Below are positions 1-8,793 of a DNA stretch of 64,000 bases, piece after piece. The notes under the pieces were generated by a model that searched no databases, was not told the origin of the DNA, and saw only the letters and a list, made by a program, of their open reading frames with translations. The number at the start of each line of letters is the position of its first letter. Positions within the stretch are counted from its first letter, which is position 1. The stretch spans positions 1 through 64,000 of the forward strand of contig JAOPJZ010000015.1 in the NCBI GenBank assembly GCA_025517525.1, read 5' to 3'. Origin of the DNA: Natronosalvus hydrolyticus (GTDB taxonomy: Archaea > Halobacteriota > Halobacteria > Halobacteriales > Natrialbaceae). A program made the translations under genes and the position numbers.

Positions 1-43
1 CAGACCGTTTGTTTACTCGAGCGAGTACCTCCCACTCGAGCCC

Positions 44-1090
44 TCAGTGCTCGAGTTCCTGGACGTCGTGCGTTTCGAGGAATCCTTCGAGCCAGTCGCG
101 CTGGTCTGTCAGTCGAGGTGACAGGTCGCTGTAGACCGGGTCGAAGACGTCCGTGGGCTCGGGCGCTGGTGTCGTTTCGGCCACCTCGATAGCGTCCTCG
201 AGTTCGGCTTCGACATCCTCTCGGATCGTTTCGACGAGGTCGTCGTCGAGCACGCCCTGTGCGCGGAGATAGGTTTCATAGCGCTCGAGCGGGTCGGCGG
301 TTCGCCACTCAGGCAGGTCATCGCGCTCGCTGCGATAGCGCGTGGGGTCGTCGCTGGTCGTGTGCGCTCCCTGTCGGTAGGTCAGGCTCTCGACGAGCAC
401 CGGTTCGCCGTCTCGAGCGTCCTCGAGGGCTTCTCGGGTGGTTTCGAGGACGGCCAGTGGGTCGTTCCCATCGACCTGTACCCCATCGAAGCCGTAGGCC
501 TCGGCTTTCTGGGCGATGGTCGCACTGGCAGTCTGGCGCTCGCGCGGGAGTGAAATCGCCCAGTCGTTGTTCTCACAGAAGAAGACAACTGGCGCGTCGA
601 ACACACCCGCGAAGTTGAGGCCTTCGTGGAAGTCGCCCTCGCTCGTGGCACCATCGCCGAAATAACAGAGCACGGCCTGCTCGTCACCACGGTAGTTCCG
701 GGCCATGCCCAGTCCGGCAGCGTGTGGAATCTGCGTTGCAATCGGCACCGCCTGCGGGAACACGTTGTACTCGTGGTCGGAGGTGAATTCGGGATGGCCG
801 CGTCGGAAGAGGAAGATGTCGCTCATCGGCACCCCATGGGCGATCTGCAGCGCGTTCGACCGATAGGTCGGCACGAGCCAGTCGTCGTCGGCGATGGCGT
901 GGGCGGCCCCGACCTGGGACGCTTCCTGGCCCTTGTACGGCGGATAGCCACTCATCCAGCCTCGTCGTTGCAGCGCAACCGCTCGCTCGTCGAACCGTCG
1001 TGTCCGAACGATATCCCGGTAGACGGCCAGCGCGTCCTCCTCGCTGAACGGCGTCTCCTCGAGGTCCCGTTCCCCGATAATTCGCTTCAT
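44..1090 (-). CDS. pdhA: 2-oxoacid (pyruvate-type) dehydrogenase E1 component, alpha subunit
   Basis: Thiamine-diphosphate enzyme subunit that decarboxylates a 2-oxoacid, pyruvate or branched-chain, as part of an E1-E2-E3 complex in the cytoplasm. With the start at 1090 the protein has 348 residues, normal for E1 alpha. The ThDP signature is visible: GDGATSEG begins near residue 145 and ENN closes the motif near 174. I chose the ATG at 1090 (MKRIIGERD) because the 37 residues further upstream look like translated intergenic DNA. The gene runs leftward and stops 43 bp from the window edge; the usual E1 beta, E2 and E3 partners would lie outside. The substrate cannot be settled from sequence alone. 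Family assignment is secure. Confidence 0.93.
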   Translation of the reverse strand: MKRIIGERDLEETPFSEEDALAVYRDIVRTRRFDERAVALQRRGWMSGYPPYKGQEASQVGAAHAIADDDWLVPTYRSNALQIAHGVPMSDIFLFRRGHPEFTSDHEYNVFPQAVPIATQIPHAAGLGMARNYRGDEQAVLCYFGDGATSEGDFHEGLNFAGVFDAPVVFFCENNDWAISLPRERQTASATIAQKAEAYGFDGVQVDGNDPLAVLETTREALEDARDGEPVLVESLTYRQGAHTTSDDPTRYRSERDDLPEWRTADPLERYETYLRAQGVLDDDLVETIREDVEAELEDAIEVAETTPAPEPTDVFDPVYSDLSPRLTDQRDWLEGFLETHDVQELEH

Positions 1091-1200
1091 GGCGGAGGGG
1101 TCGGCCGCGGCCGTGAAAGTGGTTCTGGTCTCGGCTGCTCGTTTGCGATCGATCGCATTCCCTGAGGAGCCGACGTCAACCACCGCTCGAGTGCAGATCA

Positions 1201-1288
1201 CTAGTACCCTCTAAAACGTCGACCGATGCGTGAAACCGGACGCCCGTAATCGGTTTCACCCACCAGTTCAGGCTTGGGACAGCACTAT
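1201..1288 (+). repeat. Miniature inverted-repeat element, family C, copy 1
   Basis: An 88-bp segment starting CTAGTACCCTC matches 63754-63841 at roughly three quarters of positions. Both copies share an internal inverted repeat, GTGAAACCGGAC then ATCGGTTTCAC, and end in (T/C)TTGGGANNNNCACTA. In the copy at 63754 the ends pair as CTAGT..TCCCAAAC with GTTTGGGA..CACTAG. The right end of this copy runs straight into family A, so its last bases are altered. It is non-coding and looks like a MITE; the parent transposon is not identified. Confidence 0.75.
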
Positions 1289-1370
1289 AGTAGACAGTGA
1301 AACGGTTTACACATCTAACGCGACGGCGTCTTGCGATGAGGTGTGCAATGACTTTCACTGGCTACTATAG
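1285..1370 (+). repeat. Miniature inverted-repeat element, family A, copy 1
   Basis: This 86-bp element has near-perfect 18-bp ends, CTATAGTAGACAGTGAAA on the left and TTTCACTGGCTACTATAG on the right. The reverse complement of 45525-45610 aligns without gaps over all 86 bp with about 13 mismatches by hand count. Equal length, conserved ends and opposite orientation argue for mobilisation in trans. It encodes nothing and ends 58 bp upstream of the membrane-protein start at 1429. Confidence 0.85.
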
Positions 1371-1428
1371 CTTCCGACACCCCATCCGGTTCCGACAGCG
1401 AAAAGAGCACTCGGTTGCTATCGAACGT

Positions 1429-1749
1429 ATGGACGCTTTCGTCGACGCTGGAGGACTGCTCCTCATAGTCGGCTTGCACACCTTGTTCGCGGCCGTCGCG
1501 ACCCGCTTCTTCAGGCTTCGCCTCGAGACGAGCTGGGGCGCGCTCGTCTACATCGCGTTTGCCATCCCGGTCGTCCTCTTTGCTTCGATGTTGTTCCTTT
1601 CGGGGGCGCTCGGCCTCGGTCCCGATCTGGGCTCGAGGGAGGCGGTGTTCGTCGTCGTCATCGCCTTGCCGGTCATTCTCGGCTATACCATCGACGTGTT
1701 CTGGATGCCCCACCCTGACGACGTGGAGTTGCCGGACACCGTTGATTGA
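1429..1749 (+). CDS. Small hypothetical membrane protein (106 aa)
   Basis: I do not recognise a characterised family. The 106-residue product has three hydrophobic stretches, at roughly residues 5-25, 35-58 and 70-90, and ends in an acidic tail (HPDDVELPD), so it is probably a three-helix integral membrane protein. The ATG at 1429 (MDAFVDAGG) is preferred because the open frame upstream runs through the family A repeat and has no protein-like character. It is convergent with thymidylate kinase, 59 bp away. Its function is unknown. Confidence 0.7.
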   Translation: MDAFVDAGGLLLIVGLHTLFAAVATRFFRLRLETSWGALVYIAFAIPVVLFASMLFLSGALGLGPDLGSREAVFVVVIALPVILGYTIDVFWMPHPDDVELPDTVD

Positions 1750-1808
1750 GATCCTGCCGCTGTCCTCACGTCGAACGTCGTCTTTCCGCTCACCGTCTCG
1801 AGGTCGCG

Positions 1809-2408
1809 CTACTCCCGCTCGAGGCGGTCTACAAGCACGGTTTCGACGTGCTCGAGAACTTCCTCCGGCGATTGGCTGGCGTCGACGCGGACGAACCGCT
1901 CGGGTTCGTTCTCGATGAGTCGCTCGTAGTTCGCTCGAACCTGTGAGAGATAGGCGGCGTGTTCGAACTTGTTGGTCGCTCCGGCGCGTGCGGCGGCCGT
2001 CTCGGGATCGAGATCGAGGTAAATCGTCAGATCGGGAACGACGGTGAACGCGCGGTGGATGCCGACGATATACTCCATCGGGCGGGTGATTCGACCCTCG
2101 AGGCTCGCCCCCTGATAGGCGTAGCGCGAGTCGGCGAATCGGTCGGAGATCACGAGGTCGCCGGCCTCGAGCGCCGGTTCGACGACACGCGTGAGGTGGT
2201 CGGCGTGGTCGGCCGTGTACAAAAACAGTTCCGCGAGCGGGTCGGCGTCGTCGTCCTGAATCGAGCGGTAGACCGCATCCCCGTACCAGGAGCCGGTTTC
2301 GCCCGCGGTGGGTTCTCTGGTGAATGTCGCGTCGGGGTAGGTGTCGTGTAAGGCTTCCCACACCGTCGTCTTGCCGGTGCCGTCCAGTCCCTCGAGCGTG
2401 ACGAGCAT
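1809..2408 (-). CDS. tmk: Thymidylate kinase (dTMP kinase)
   Basis: Phosphorylates dTMP to dTDP using ATP, an essential step of dTTP synthesis in the cytoplasm. The 199-residue length is typical. The P-loop GLDGTGKTT lies at residues 7-15, the dTMP-binding DR motif ([13 protein letters not shown]) near residues 88-100, and a LID-like arginine-containing segment follows. The gene is divergent from the epimerase gene, whose start is 108 bp away. Nothing in the sequence suggests anything other than an intact housekeeping enzyme. Confidence 0.95.
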   Translation of the reverse strand: MLVTLEGLDGTGKTTVWEALHDTYPDATFTREPTAGETGSWYGDAVYRSIQDDDADPLAELFLYTADHADHLTRVVEPALEAGDLVISDRFADSRYAYQGASLEGRITRPMEYIVGIHRAFTVVPDLTIYLDLDPETAAARAGATNKFEHAAYLSQVRANYERLIENEPERFVRVDASQSPEEVLEHVETVLVDRLERE

Positions 2409-2516
2409 ATCACGTTATCACCCGCTCTGGTTTATGTGTCTGTCTGTCGCCGTTTCTCGAGAACCCTAACAGAGTTAGGTCATACGTATATCCGGGTGGC
2501 CGTTGTGTATACATCC

Positions 2517-3443
2517 ATGAACGTACTGGTCGCTGGCGGAACCGGCTTCATCGGGCAGAACCTGTGTCGAGAACTTCGAGACCGTGGCCACGAGGTAACG
2601 GCCCTCTCGAGAAGTCCGGACCCGGATTCGGTTCCGGAGGGCGTCGAGACGGCCGTCGGTGATGTCAGTGCCTACGATTCCATCGCCGAAACAGTCGCCG
2701 TACACGACGCCGTCTTCAATCTCGTCGCGCTATCGCCGCTGTTCGACCCCCCGAGCGGTCTCACGCACGAGGGCGTCCACCTCGACGGGACGAAAAACCT
2801 CGTTCGCGCCGCGGAAGAAGGCGATACCGACCGGTTCATCCAGATGAGTGGCCTCGGCGTCGACCCAGACGCGCCGACGGAGTACCTGCGAACGAAAGGC
2901 CTCGCTGAGGAGGTCGTTCAGGACTCGAGTCTCGAGTGGACGATCTTTTGCCCCTCAGTCGTGTTCGGCGAGGGTGGCGAGTTCGTCGGCTTTACGAAAC
3001 TGCTCACCACGCCGTACATCACCGGCTTGCCGGGTGGCGGCAAGACGCCGTTCCAGCCAATCTGGGTCGGCGATCTGGTCCCCATGATGGCAGACGCCCT
3101 CGAGGACGAGCGCCACGTCGGCGAGCGCTACGAAATCGGCGGCCCGGAGGTCCTCACGATGAAGGAGGTGGCGAAACTGGCCTACAAGGCCGAGGGCCGA
3201 CCGGTCAAAGTCCTCCCCGTGCCGATGATTCTGGCGAAGTTCGGTCTCACCATGGCGGGCCCGATTCCGTTCATCCCGTTCGGCCCGGATCAGGCGCGGT
3301 CACTCAAAGTGAACAACACCGTCGAGGAGAACGATATCGCGGTGTTCGGCAAAAGCGAAGCCGAATTGCGAACGCTCGAGGACTATCTGGGACTGACCGA
3401 GTCGGTTTCGACGCAGGCCACGGCGCAGTCCGAAGCCGCCTGA
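2517..3443 (+). CDS. NAD(P)-binding SDR-type epimerase, complex I NDUFA9-like
   Basis: This 308-residue protein is an atypical (extended) short-chain dehydrogenase. The Rossmann glycine motif GGTGFIGQNL lies at residues 7-16, and the NAD-dependent epimerase/NmrA-like body matches the family annotated as complex I NDUFA9 subunit family in haloarchaea. The substrate is unknown; relatives act on nucleotide sugars, quinone or flavin-linked substrates, or serve structurally. The ATG at 2517 follows a plausible archaeal promoter region, and the longer frame upstream lacks protein character. The last seven codons (TAQSEAA) and the stop codon are contributed by the first unit of a 29-bp tandem repeat, so the C-terminus may have been rewritten by repeat expansion. 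Confidence 0.85.
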   Translation: MNVLVAGGTGFIGQNLCRELRDRGHEVTALSRSPDPDSVPEGVETAVGDVSAYDSIAETVAVHDAVFNLVALSPLFDPPSGLTHEGVHLDGTKNLVRAAEEGDTDRFIQMSGLGVDPDAPTEYLRTKGLAEEVVQDSSLEWTIFCPSVVFGEGGEFVGFTKLLTTPYITGLPGGGKTPFQPIWVGDLVPMMADALEDERHVGERYEIGGPEVLTMKEVAKLAYKAEGRPVKVLPVPMILAKFGLTMAGPIPFIPFGPDQARSLKVNNTVEENDIAVFGKSEAELRTLEDYLGLTESVSTQATAQSEAA

Positions 3444-3565
3444 AACCCACTGCGCAGTCCGAAGCTGCCCGAAACCCACTGCGCAGTCCGAAGCTGCCCG
3501 AAACCCACTGCGCAGTCCGAAGCTGCCCGAAACCCACTGCGCAGTCCGAAGCCGCTTGAAACTCT
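3423..3565 (+). repeat. Tandem repeat, 29-bp unit, about five copies
   Basis: Units begin at 3423, 3452, 3481, 3510 and 3539, each starting GCGCAGTCCGAAGC. The three central units are identical (ending CTGCCCGAAACCCACT). The first and last differ at the same place, reading GCC(C/T)TGAAA in place of CTGCCCGAAA. The stop codon of the epimerase gene is in unit 1. The 29-bp period is not a multiple of three, so each extra unit shifts frame. There are no spacers, so it is not a CRISPR array. Confidence 0.9.
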
Positions 3566-3647
3566 TTACTCATCCATCCCTCGAGAATACGCCGACAGCA
3601 ATCGAGTGCGAACAGTAGCGTTGTCGGATGACGAGTCCGTCGGAGGC

Positions 3648-5372
3648 TTACAGCCCGGTAATCGTGCCGTCCGGTTTCACGTCGATCTCTTTTGCTGCCG
3701 GTTCCGACGGCAGCCCGGGCATCGTCATCACGTCGCCCGTCAGGGCAACGACGAACCCCGGTCCGGCGGAGGGGTAGAGGCGACGGACGGTGAGCGTCCA
3801 GTCGGTGGGGACGCCGAGTGCCGTCGGATCGTCCGACAGCGAGGACGGAACCTTCGAAATACACACCGGCAGGTCGTCGAATCCCTGTTCGGCCAATTCC
3901 TCGAGGTCCGACCGCGCTCCCTTGGTGAAGTCGACGCCGTCCGCGCCGTACACCTCGGTGGCGACCGTCTCGAGTTTCGCTTCGAGACTGTCCTCGAGGT
4001 CGTACAGCGGCTCGAAGTCGGGTGCGCCACGGTCGGCGGCATCGCGAGCGGCCCGGGCGAGTTCGACGCCACCCTCGCCACCGTTGCGGTAGACGTCGGA
4101 GACGGCAGCCGTCACCCCGCGCTCTCGACAGTGGGCACGTACGGCTTCGAGGTCGGCCTCGCTGTCGTCGGGGAAGCGGTTGATCGCCACGACGGGGTCG
4201 AAGCCGACGTGCTCGAGGACGTCCAGGTGATGGTCGAGGTTGGCGAAGCCGGCCTCGAGGGCCTCGAGCGAGCGGTCACCGGGTGTCATCGCGTCTGATA
4301 CGTCGCCATCGGTTTCGAGGATGTGTTCGCCGTGGTGTTTCAGCGCGCGGACGGTCACGACGAGGACGACGGCGTCCGGCTCGAGATCGTGTCTCGAGAC
4401 GATATCGAAGAACTTCTCGGCCCCGAGGTCGGCCCCGAAGCCGGCTTCGGTGACGACGTAGTCGGCGAGTGAGAGTCCGACCTGGTCGGCGACGATGGTG
4501 TTGGTCCCGTGGGCGATGTTCGCGAAGGGTCCGCCGTGGATGAATGCCGGCGTCCCCTCGAGGGTCTGGACGAGGTTCGGCCGGATGGCGTCCCGGAGGA
4601 CGGCGGCGACGGCACCGGTTGCCCCGAGGTCGTCGACCGTGACGGGTTCGCCGTCGACGTCGTGGGCGACGATCACGCGGCCGATGCGTGTTTTGAGGTC
4701 GGGGATATCGGTGGCCATTCCGACGACTGCCATAAGCTCCGAGGCGGCCGTGATGAGGAACTCAGATTCGCGGGGAACGCCGTTGACCGAGCCACCGAGG
4801 CCGACGACGACGTTTCGGAGCGCCCGATCGTTCATGTCCAGCGCTCGAGGCCAGACGACCTCGCCCGGGTCGATACGGGGCTCTTGGTCCTGGTGGAGGT
4901 GGTTGTCGACCATCGCGGCGATGAGATTGTGGGCGACGGTAATCGCGTGGATATCGCCCGTGAAGTGCACGTTGATGTCATCCATCGGGATGACCTGGCT
5001 GTAGCCGCCGCCGGCCGCGCCGCCTTTGATACCGAATATCGGGCCGAGGGAGGGCTGTCGGACGGCGACGAGTCCGTCCTCGCCCAGTTCGCCGAGTGCC
5101 TGTCCAAGCCCGACAGTGGTGACGGTTTTCCCCTCGCCGGCGCGAGTCGGCGTCATCGCGGTAACGAGAATAAGTTTGCCGTCCCGCGATTCCGCCGTGT
5201 GCCGCTGGACCGCGTCGTGGGTCACTTTTGCTTTCGTCGACCCCAGCCGTTCGATTTCGTCCGCCTCGAGACCCAGATCGCGGGCGATGTCCTCGATGGG
5301 ACGATAGCTCGCCCCGTTCGAAATTTCGGCATCGGACGGGATTTCCTCGAGGTGCGTTGTCGTGTCTGTCAT
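3648..5372 (-). CDS. fhs: Formate--tetrahydrofolate ligase
   Basis: Makes 10-formyl-THF from formate, THF and ATP, feeding one-carbon metabolism, including purine synthesis and formate assimilation. The 574-residue protein is slightly longer than the usual 555-560. The nucleotide-binding segment TPTRAGEGKTVTTVGLG lies near residue 75, and the conserved GGAAGGGYSQVIPM segment follows. I start at the ATG at 5372 (MTDTTTHLEE); seven further in-frame residues upstream look non-coding. A halophile-type acidic insert pattern is present. The gene is monocistronic, with its 3' end facing the tandem repeat. Family assignment is secure. Confidence 0.95.
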   Translation of the reverse strand: MTDTTTHLEEIPSDAEISNGASYRPIEDIARDLGLEADEIERLGSTKAKVTHDAVQRHTAESRDGKLILVTAMTPTRAGEGKTVTTVGLGQALGELGEDGLVAVRQPSLGPIFGIKGGAAGGGYSQVIPMDDINVHFTGDIHAITVAHNLIAAMVDNHLHQDQEPRIDPGEVVWPRALDMNDRALRNVVVGLGGSVNGVPRESEFLITAASELMAVVGMATDIPDLKTRIGRVIVAHDVDGEPVTVDDLGATGAVAAVLRDAIRPNLVQTLEGTPAFIHGGPFANIAHGTNTIVADQVGLSLADYVVTEAGFGADLGAEKFFDIVSRHDLEPDAVVLVVTVRALKHHGEHILETDGDVSDAMTPGDRSLEALEAGFANLDHHLDVLEHVGFDPVVAINRFPDDSEADLEAVRAHCRERGVTAAVSDVYRNGGEGGVELARAARDAADRGAPDFEPLYDLEDSLEAKLETVATEVYGADGVDFTKGARSDLEELAEQGFDDLPVCISKVPSSLSDDPTALGVPTDWTLTVRRLYPSAGPGFVVALTGDVMTMPGLPSEPAAKEIDVKPDGTITGL

Positions 5373-5703
5373 ACGGGAACCTCGGTCGGCCACCCTGTTA
5401 AAACACGGCAGTAATTGCGAGACAGTGAGAACGAGGGTGGACCCCGCTTCACTACAGTGAAACCGCTGATTGAGCTAATAACTGCACGCAGGGGAGACAG
5501 CTGTCAGTCGACCCACTCGAGTGGGCAGTATAAAAGTCAACTGAGTAACCTGTGGGCGATGCCATCTCACCGCTGTACGCTGAAACCGACGTACACATGT
5601 CTGGTGATTTCGGGGATATTCTGGGACGAGTGACATTCACCCCATCACAAAGTTTATATCCCTCATCGGTCTGGTTTCGAGTCAACGGAGCCCCCTATTA
5701 ACA
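5373..5703. other. Intergenic region upstream of fhs and cetZ
   Basis: This divergent 331-bp gap contains no gene I can support. Notable sequence is a short palindrome CCACTCGAGTGG near 5514-5525 and an AT-rich promoter block just before cetZ. Small open frames on both strands here have no conserved character. Confidence 0.6.
5652..5659 (+). promoter_or_regulatory. Archaeal TATA box for cetZ
   Basis: The sequence GTTTATAT lies 45-52 bp before the cetZ ATG in otherwise GC-rich DNA. A start of transcription about 25 bp downstream would leave a leader of some 20 nt containing CGGAG, a weak Shine-Dalgarno. This is assigned by position and composition only. Confidence 0.6.
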
Positions 5704-6885
5704 ATGAAGCTGGCGATGATCGGTTTCGGACAGGCCGGTGGGAAGGTCGTTGATCGATTCCTCGATTACGACGACCGGACCAACAGTGGAATCGTCCGTG
5801 CGGCGATCGCTGTAAACTCCGCGAAAGCGGACCTCATGGGTCTGACCAATATCCCCCAGGAGAATCGCATCCTCATCGGCCAGGCCCGCGTGAAGGGCCA
5901 CGGCGTCGGTGCGGACAACGAACTCGGCGCGGAAATCGCCGAAGAGGACATCGACGAGGTGCAAAACGCCGTCGACTCGATTCCGACCCACGAAGTGGAC
6001 GCGTTCCTCGTCGTGGCCGGGATGGGTGGTGGTACCGGTTCCGGCGGTGCACCCGTACTCGCCAAACACCTCAAACGAATCTACACGATTCCCGTCTACG
6101 GCCTCGGCATCCTGCCGGGCACGGACGAAGGTGGCATCTACACGCTGAACGCCGCCCGCTCGTTCCAGACGTTCGTCCGCGAGGTCGACAACCTGCTCGT
6201 CTTCGACAACGACTCGTGGCGTCAGACCGGTGAGTCGATGGAAGGTGGGTACGATCAGATCAACGAGGAAATCGTCCGCCGATTCGGCGTGCTCTTCGGC
6301 GCAGGCGAGGTCGGTGAAGGCCAGGAAGTCGCCGAAAGCGTCGTCGACTCCTCAGAAATTATCAACACCCTCTCCGGCGGTGGCGTCTCGACGGTCGGCT
6401 ACGCCTCAGAGGATGTCGAACTCAACACCAGCGGCGGCCTGCTCTCGCGGTTCACCGGCGGCGGTGGTGGCGGCAACGACGGCCTCGACGCGGCCAACAC
6501 GACAAACCGAATCACCAGTCTGGTTCGGAAAGCCGCACTCGGTCGACTCACCCTGCCCTGTGAGATCGATGGCGCAGAACGCGCCCTGCTCGTCCTCTCC
6601 GGTCCCAGCGAGTATCTGAATCGGAAAGGAATAGAGCGCGGACGGAAATGGCTCGAGGAGGAAACCGGCAGTATGGAAGTTCGTGGCGGTGACTTCCCCC
6701 GGCAGGTGCCGGAAGTGTCCGCGGCAATCTTGCTCTCGGGCGTGACGAACGTTCCGCGAATCAAGCGCCTCCAGCAGGTGGCCATCGAAGCCCAGGACAA
6801 CATGGAAGACATCCAATCGGAGAGCCAACAGAACCTCGAGAGCCTGGTCGAAGACGACGAGGACGAACTCGAGCCGCTGTTCTAA
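5704..6885 (+). CDS. cetZ1: Tubulin-like cell-shape protein CetZ (CetZ1-like)
   Basis: GTPase of the tubulin/FtsZ superfamily that in haloarchaea polymerises near the envelope and controls cell shape and motility rather than division. The 393-residue length matches characterised CetZ1. The N-terminus MKLAMIGFGQAGGKVVDRF carries the first glycine loop, the tubulin signature GMGGGTGSG occupies residues 106-114, and the C-terminus is short, acidic and ends EPLF. A glycine-rich loop (TGGGGGGND) sits near residue 255. The gene stands alone behind its own promoter. The CetZ1 orthology group is inferred from the N-terminal sequence and the absence of FtsZ features; another CetZ paralogue remains possible. 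Confidence 0.9.
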   Translation: MKLAMIGFGQAGGKVVDRFLDYDDRTNSGIVRAAIAVNSAKADLMGLTNIPQENRILIGQARVKGHGVGADNELGAEIAEEDIDEVQNAVDSIPTHEVDAFLVVAGMGGGTGSGGAPVLAKHLKRIYTIPVYGLGILPGTDEGGIYTLNAARSFQTFVREVDNLLVFDNDSWRQTGESMEGGYDQINEEIVRRFGVLFGAGEVGEGQEVAESVVDSSEIINTLSGGGVSTVGYASEDVELNTSGGLLSRFTGGGGGGNDGLDAANTTNRITSLVRKAALGRLTLPCEIDGAERALLVLSGPSEYLNRKGIERGRKWLEEETGSMEVRGGDFPRQVPEVSAAILLSGVTNVPRIKRLQQVAIEAQDNMEDIQSESQQNLESLVEDDEDELEPLF

Positions 6886-7179
6886 TCGTCTCGAGGGGGG
6901 CACGGGGTCGAGGCCCGATTTATAACGGATGCGAGCCTCGCTTACGTGGCTACTTTCTCGTTCGGATTCTCTGTCTAGAGGCTGGAGTATCCGCTCGCAA
7001 AACAATAGCGACCTAATACACATATCAAAGTATTTTGCTCGCATCGTCTGAGAAAATGAATATGGGTGCTGAGGCCGCTCGAGGGGCGCCGCTATCAGCA
7101 GCCGGCCACTCCCACCAGCGCATCCAGGGCGCTATCGACTCCGATGTCCTTTTGCCCGCTTACTGGCAATCTCCCTCGA

Positions 7180-7827
7180 ATGCAGGTCGTCGTTCCCTTT
7201 GCCGGCCGGACGCCGAAATCTCGTCTCGAGGCCGTCCTCTCCCTCGAGGAACGCCGAGATTTCGCTCGAGCGATGCTCGCGGACGTCTGTGGGGCCGTGG
7301 TGGCTACTGGTAACTCGCCGACGGTTCTCGCGACGGCACCACTGTCTGAGACGACGGTGACCTCGCTCGAGGCGGGGACCGGTGGGGAGTACAGGGTCGA
7401 AATCGACGATCGGCCCCTGTCCCCAGCAGTGAACGCACTCCTCGAGGCGGCGGACGAACCGGTCGCAATCGTCATGGCCGATCTCGCCCTTGCGACGCCG
7501 GTGACGCTCGAGGGACTGTTCGAGATCAACGGCGATGTCGTGATCGCGCCGGGTCGGGGCGGGGGCACGAACGCGATGGTGGTTCGTCACCCCTCGTTTC
7601 GGGTGGATTACCACGGTGCATCGTATCTGGACCATCGCCAGGGTGCTCGGGGGGTCGGGGCGACCCTCGAGACCGTCGACTCGTTCCGCCTGGCGACGGA
7701 TATCGACGAACCCGCCGATATGGTCGAGGTGTGGCTCCACAGCGACTCGCGGTCGAAGGCCACACTCGAGGCACAGGGGTTTCACCTCGAGACGACCGAG
7801 GGTCGAGTTCGACTGGCTCGTGACTAA
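7180..7827 (+). CDS. cofC: 2-phospho-L-lactate guanylyltransferase CofC
   Basis: Activates 2-phospho-L-lactate (or phosphoenolpyruvate in some organisms) with GTP for coenzyme F420 side-chain assembly. The 215-residue length is normal. The start MQVVVPFAGRTPKSRL shows the nucleotidyltransferase loop, with K13-S-R as the usual phosphate-contact region; the central PVAIVMADLALATP and APGRGGGTNAM motifs are typical of CofC. The ATG at 7180 is chosen because the open frame before it has no family match. In many haloarchaea cofG follows cofC directly; here the next F420 gene is 5.9 kb downstream. Confidence 0.92.
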   Translation: MQVVVPFAGRTPKSRLEAVLSLEERRDFARAMLADVCGAVVATGNSPTVLATAPLSETTVTSLEAGTGGEYRVEIDDRPLSPAVNALLEAADEPVAIVMADLALATPVTLEGLFEINGDVVIAPGRGGGTNAMVVRHPSFRVDYHGASYLDHRQGARGVGATLETVDSFRLATDIDEPADMVEVWLHSDSRSKATLEAQGFHLETTEGRVRLARD

Positions 7828-7965
7828 CTCGCGACCGGCGGTGAGTGGTTCGAACTGGCGTTCCGTGCCACGACGAACCGAACGGACACGCTGGGAACCG
7901 ACGACCGCCTGTCCGATGGTATCCGCAGCTTTTTGGCGTGTTACCGGCACTGTCGAGACGAAGCA

Positions 7966-8793
7966 ATGTCGAACCACGCGAACACCCTCGACCTCGAGTG
8001 GCGACCGTACGACCTGACCGACGGCGAACACGTCGTGGGGAATGTTCGCGTCTCGAACGAAGTGGATTCGCCGCTGCTCGACTCCTCGCGACAGGTGGTT
8101 GCGTATCTGCCGCCGTCGTACGAAACGGGTGACAGCCGGTATCCGGTCGTCTACATGCACGACGGGCAAAACCTGTTCGACGAGGCCATGAGCTATAGCG
8201 GGGAGTGGCAGGTCGACGAAACGATGGAACGCCTCGCAACAGACGGCTCCGAGGCCATCGTTATCGGGGTGCCGAACGCTGGCGACGACCGCCGCCTGGA
8301 GTACACGCCGTGGGCGCATCCCGAGTACGGTGGCGGCGAGGCAGACGACTATCTCGAGTGGCTACTCGAGTCGCTGAAACCGGCGGTCGACGCCACTCTG
8401 CGGACGAAACCCGGATTCGAGACGACCGGGCTGGCGGGTTCCTCGCTCGGCGGCCTCGTCAGTCTCTACGGCTACTTCGAGTACCCCGAACGCGTCGGTT
8501 TTGTAGGCGCCTTGAGTCCGGCGTTCTGGTGGAACGATGAGGCGTGGTTCGACTATCTGGAGGACCAACCACCACGGTCGGGGCGAATATACATGGACGT
8601 CGGCGACAACGAGAGTCTCGAGGACGACGAATTGAACGCGGCCTATCTCGAGGATGCGAAAGCGACGGCCGACGTGCTGGCCGAGAAGGGATACGACGAC
8701 TCGCTGCGATTCCACGTCGACGAAGGTGGCCGCCACCGCGAGGCTGCTTGGGCGCGGCGGTTCCCCGCCGTGGTACGGTTTTTGCTCCCCTGA
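7966..8793 (+). CDS. Alpha/beta hydrolase, putative esterase (enterochelin-esterase-like)
   Basis: This 275-residue protein belongs to the putative esterase family (esterase D / enterochelin esterase-like fold). The oxyanion-side motif VVYMHDGQNLFDE is near residue 62, the nucleophile elbow GSSLGG near residue 160, and a late His in GGRHREAAW near residue 258 is the probable catalytic histidine. There is no signal peptide, so it is probably cytoplasmic. The substrate is unknown. The ATG at 7966 gives MSNHANTLDL, and an 11-residue extension upstream is possible. It still contains CTCGAG sites, so it seems to belong to the host-like side of the cofC-cofG interval. Confidence 0.85.
   Translation: MSNHANTLDLEWRPYDLTDGEHVVGNVRVSNEVDSPLLDSSRQVVAYLPPSYETGDSRYPVVYMHDGQNLFDEAMSYSGEWQVDETMERLATDGSEAIVIGVPNAGDDRRLEYTPWAHPEYGGGEADDYLEWLLESLKPAVDATLRTKPGFETTGLAGSSLGGLVSLYGYFEYPERVGFVGALSPAFWWNDEAWFDYLEDQPPRSGRIYMDVGDNESLEDDELNAAYLEDAKATADVLAEKGYDDSLRFHVDEGGRHREAAWARRFPAVVRFLLP

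Larger units (their letters stand above)
1091..1428. other. Intergenic stretch holding two miniature repeat elements
   Basis: There is no convincing gene in this 338-bp divergent intergenic region. It carries one family C element (1201-1288) joined directly to one family A element (1285-1370). The short reading frames that cross it are composed of repeat sequence. Promoters for E1 alpha (leftward) and the small membrane protein (rightward) must lie here, and the repeats therefore sit in the regulatory space of both genes. Confidence 0.7.

Noticed and set aside
3423..3565. Repeat array considered as CRISPR
   Set aside because: Units are directly adjacent with no spacers, and there are no cas genes nearby.
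4509..5414. Plus-strand frame opposite fhs
   Set aside because: Antisense artefact; fhs has complete family motifs on the other strand.
5514..5525. Palindrome CCACTCGAGTGG between fhs and cetZ as an operator
   Set aside because: CTCGAG is ubiquitous in this genome, so a short palindrome centred on it carries little weight.
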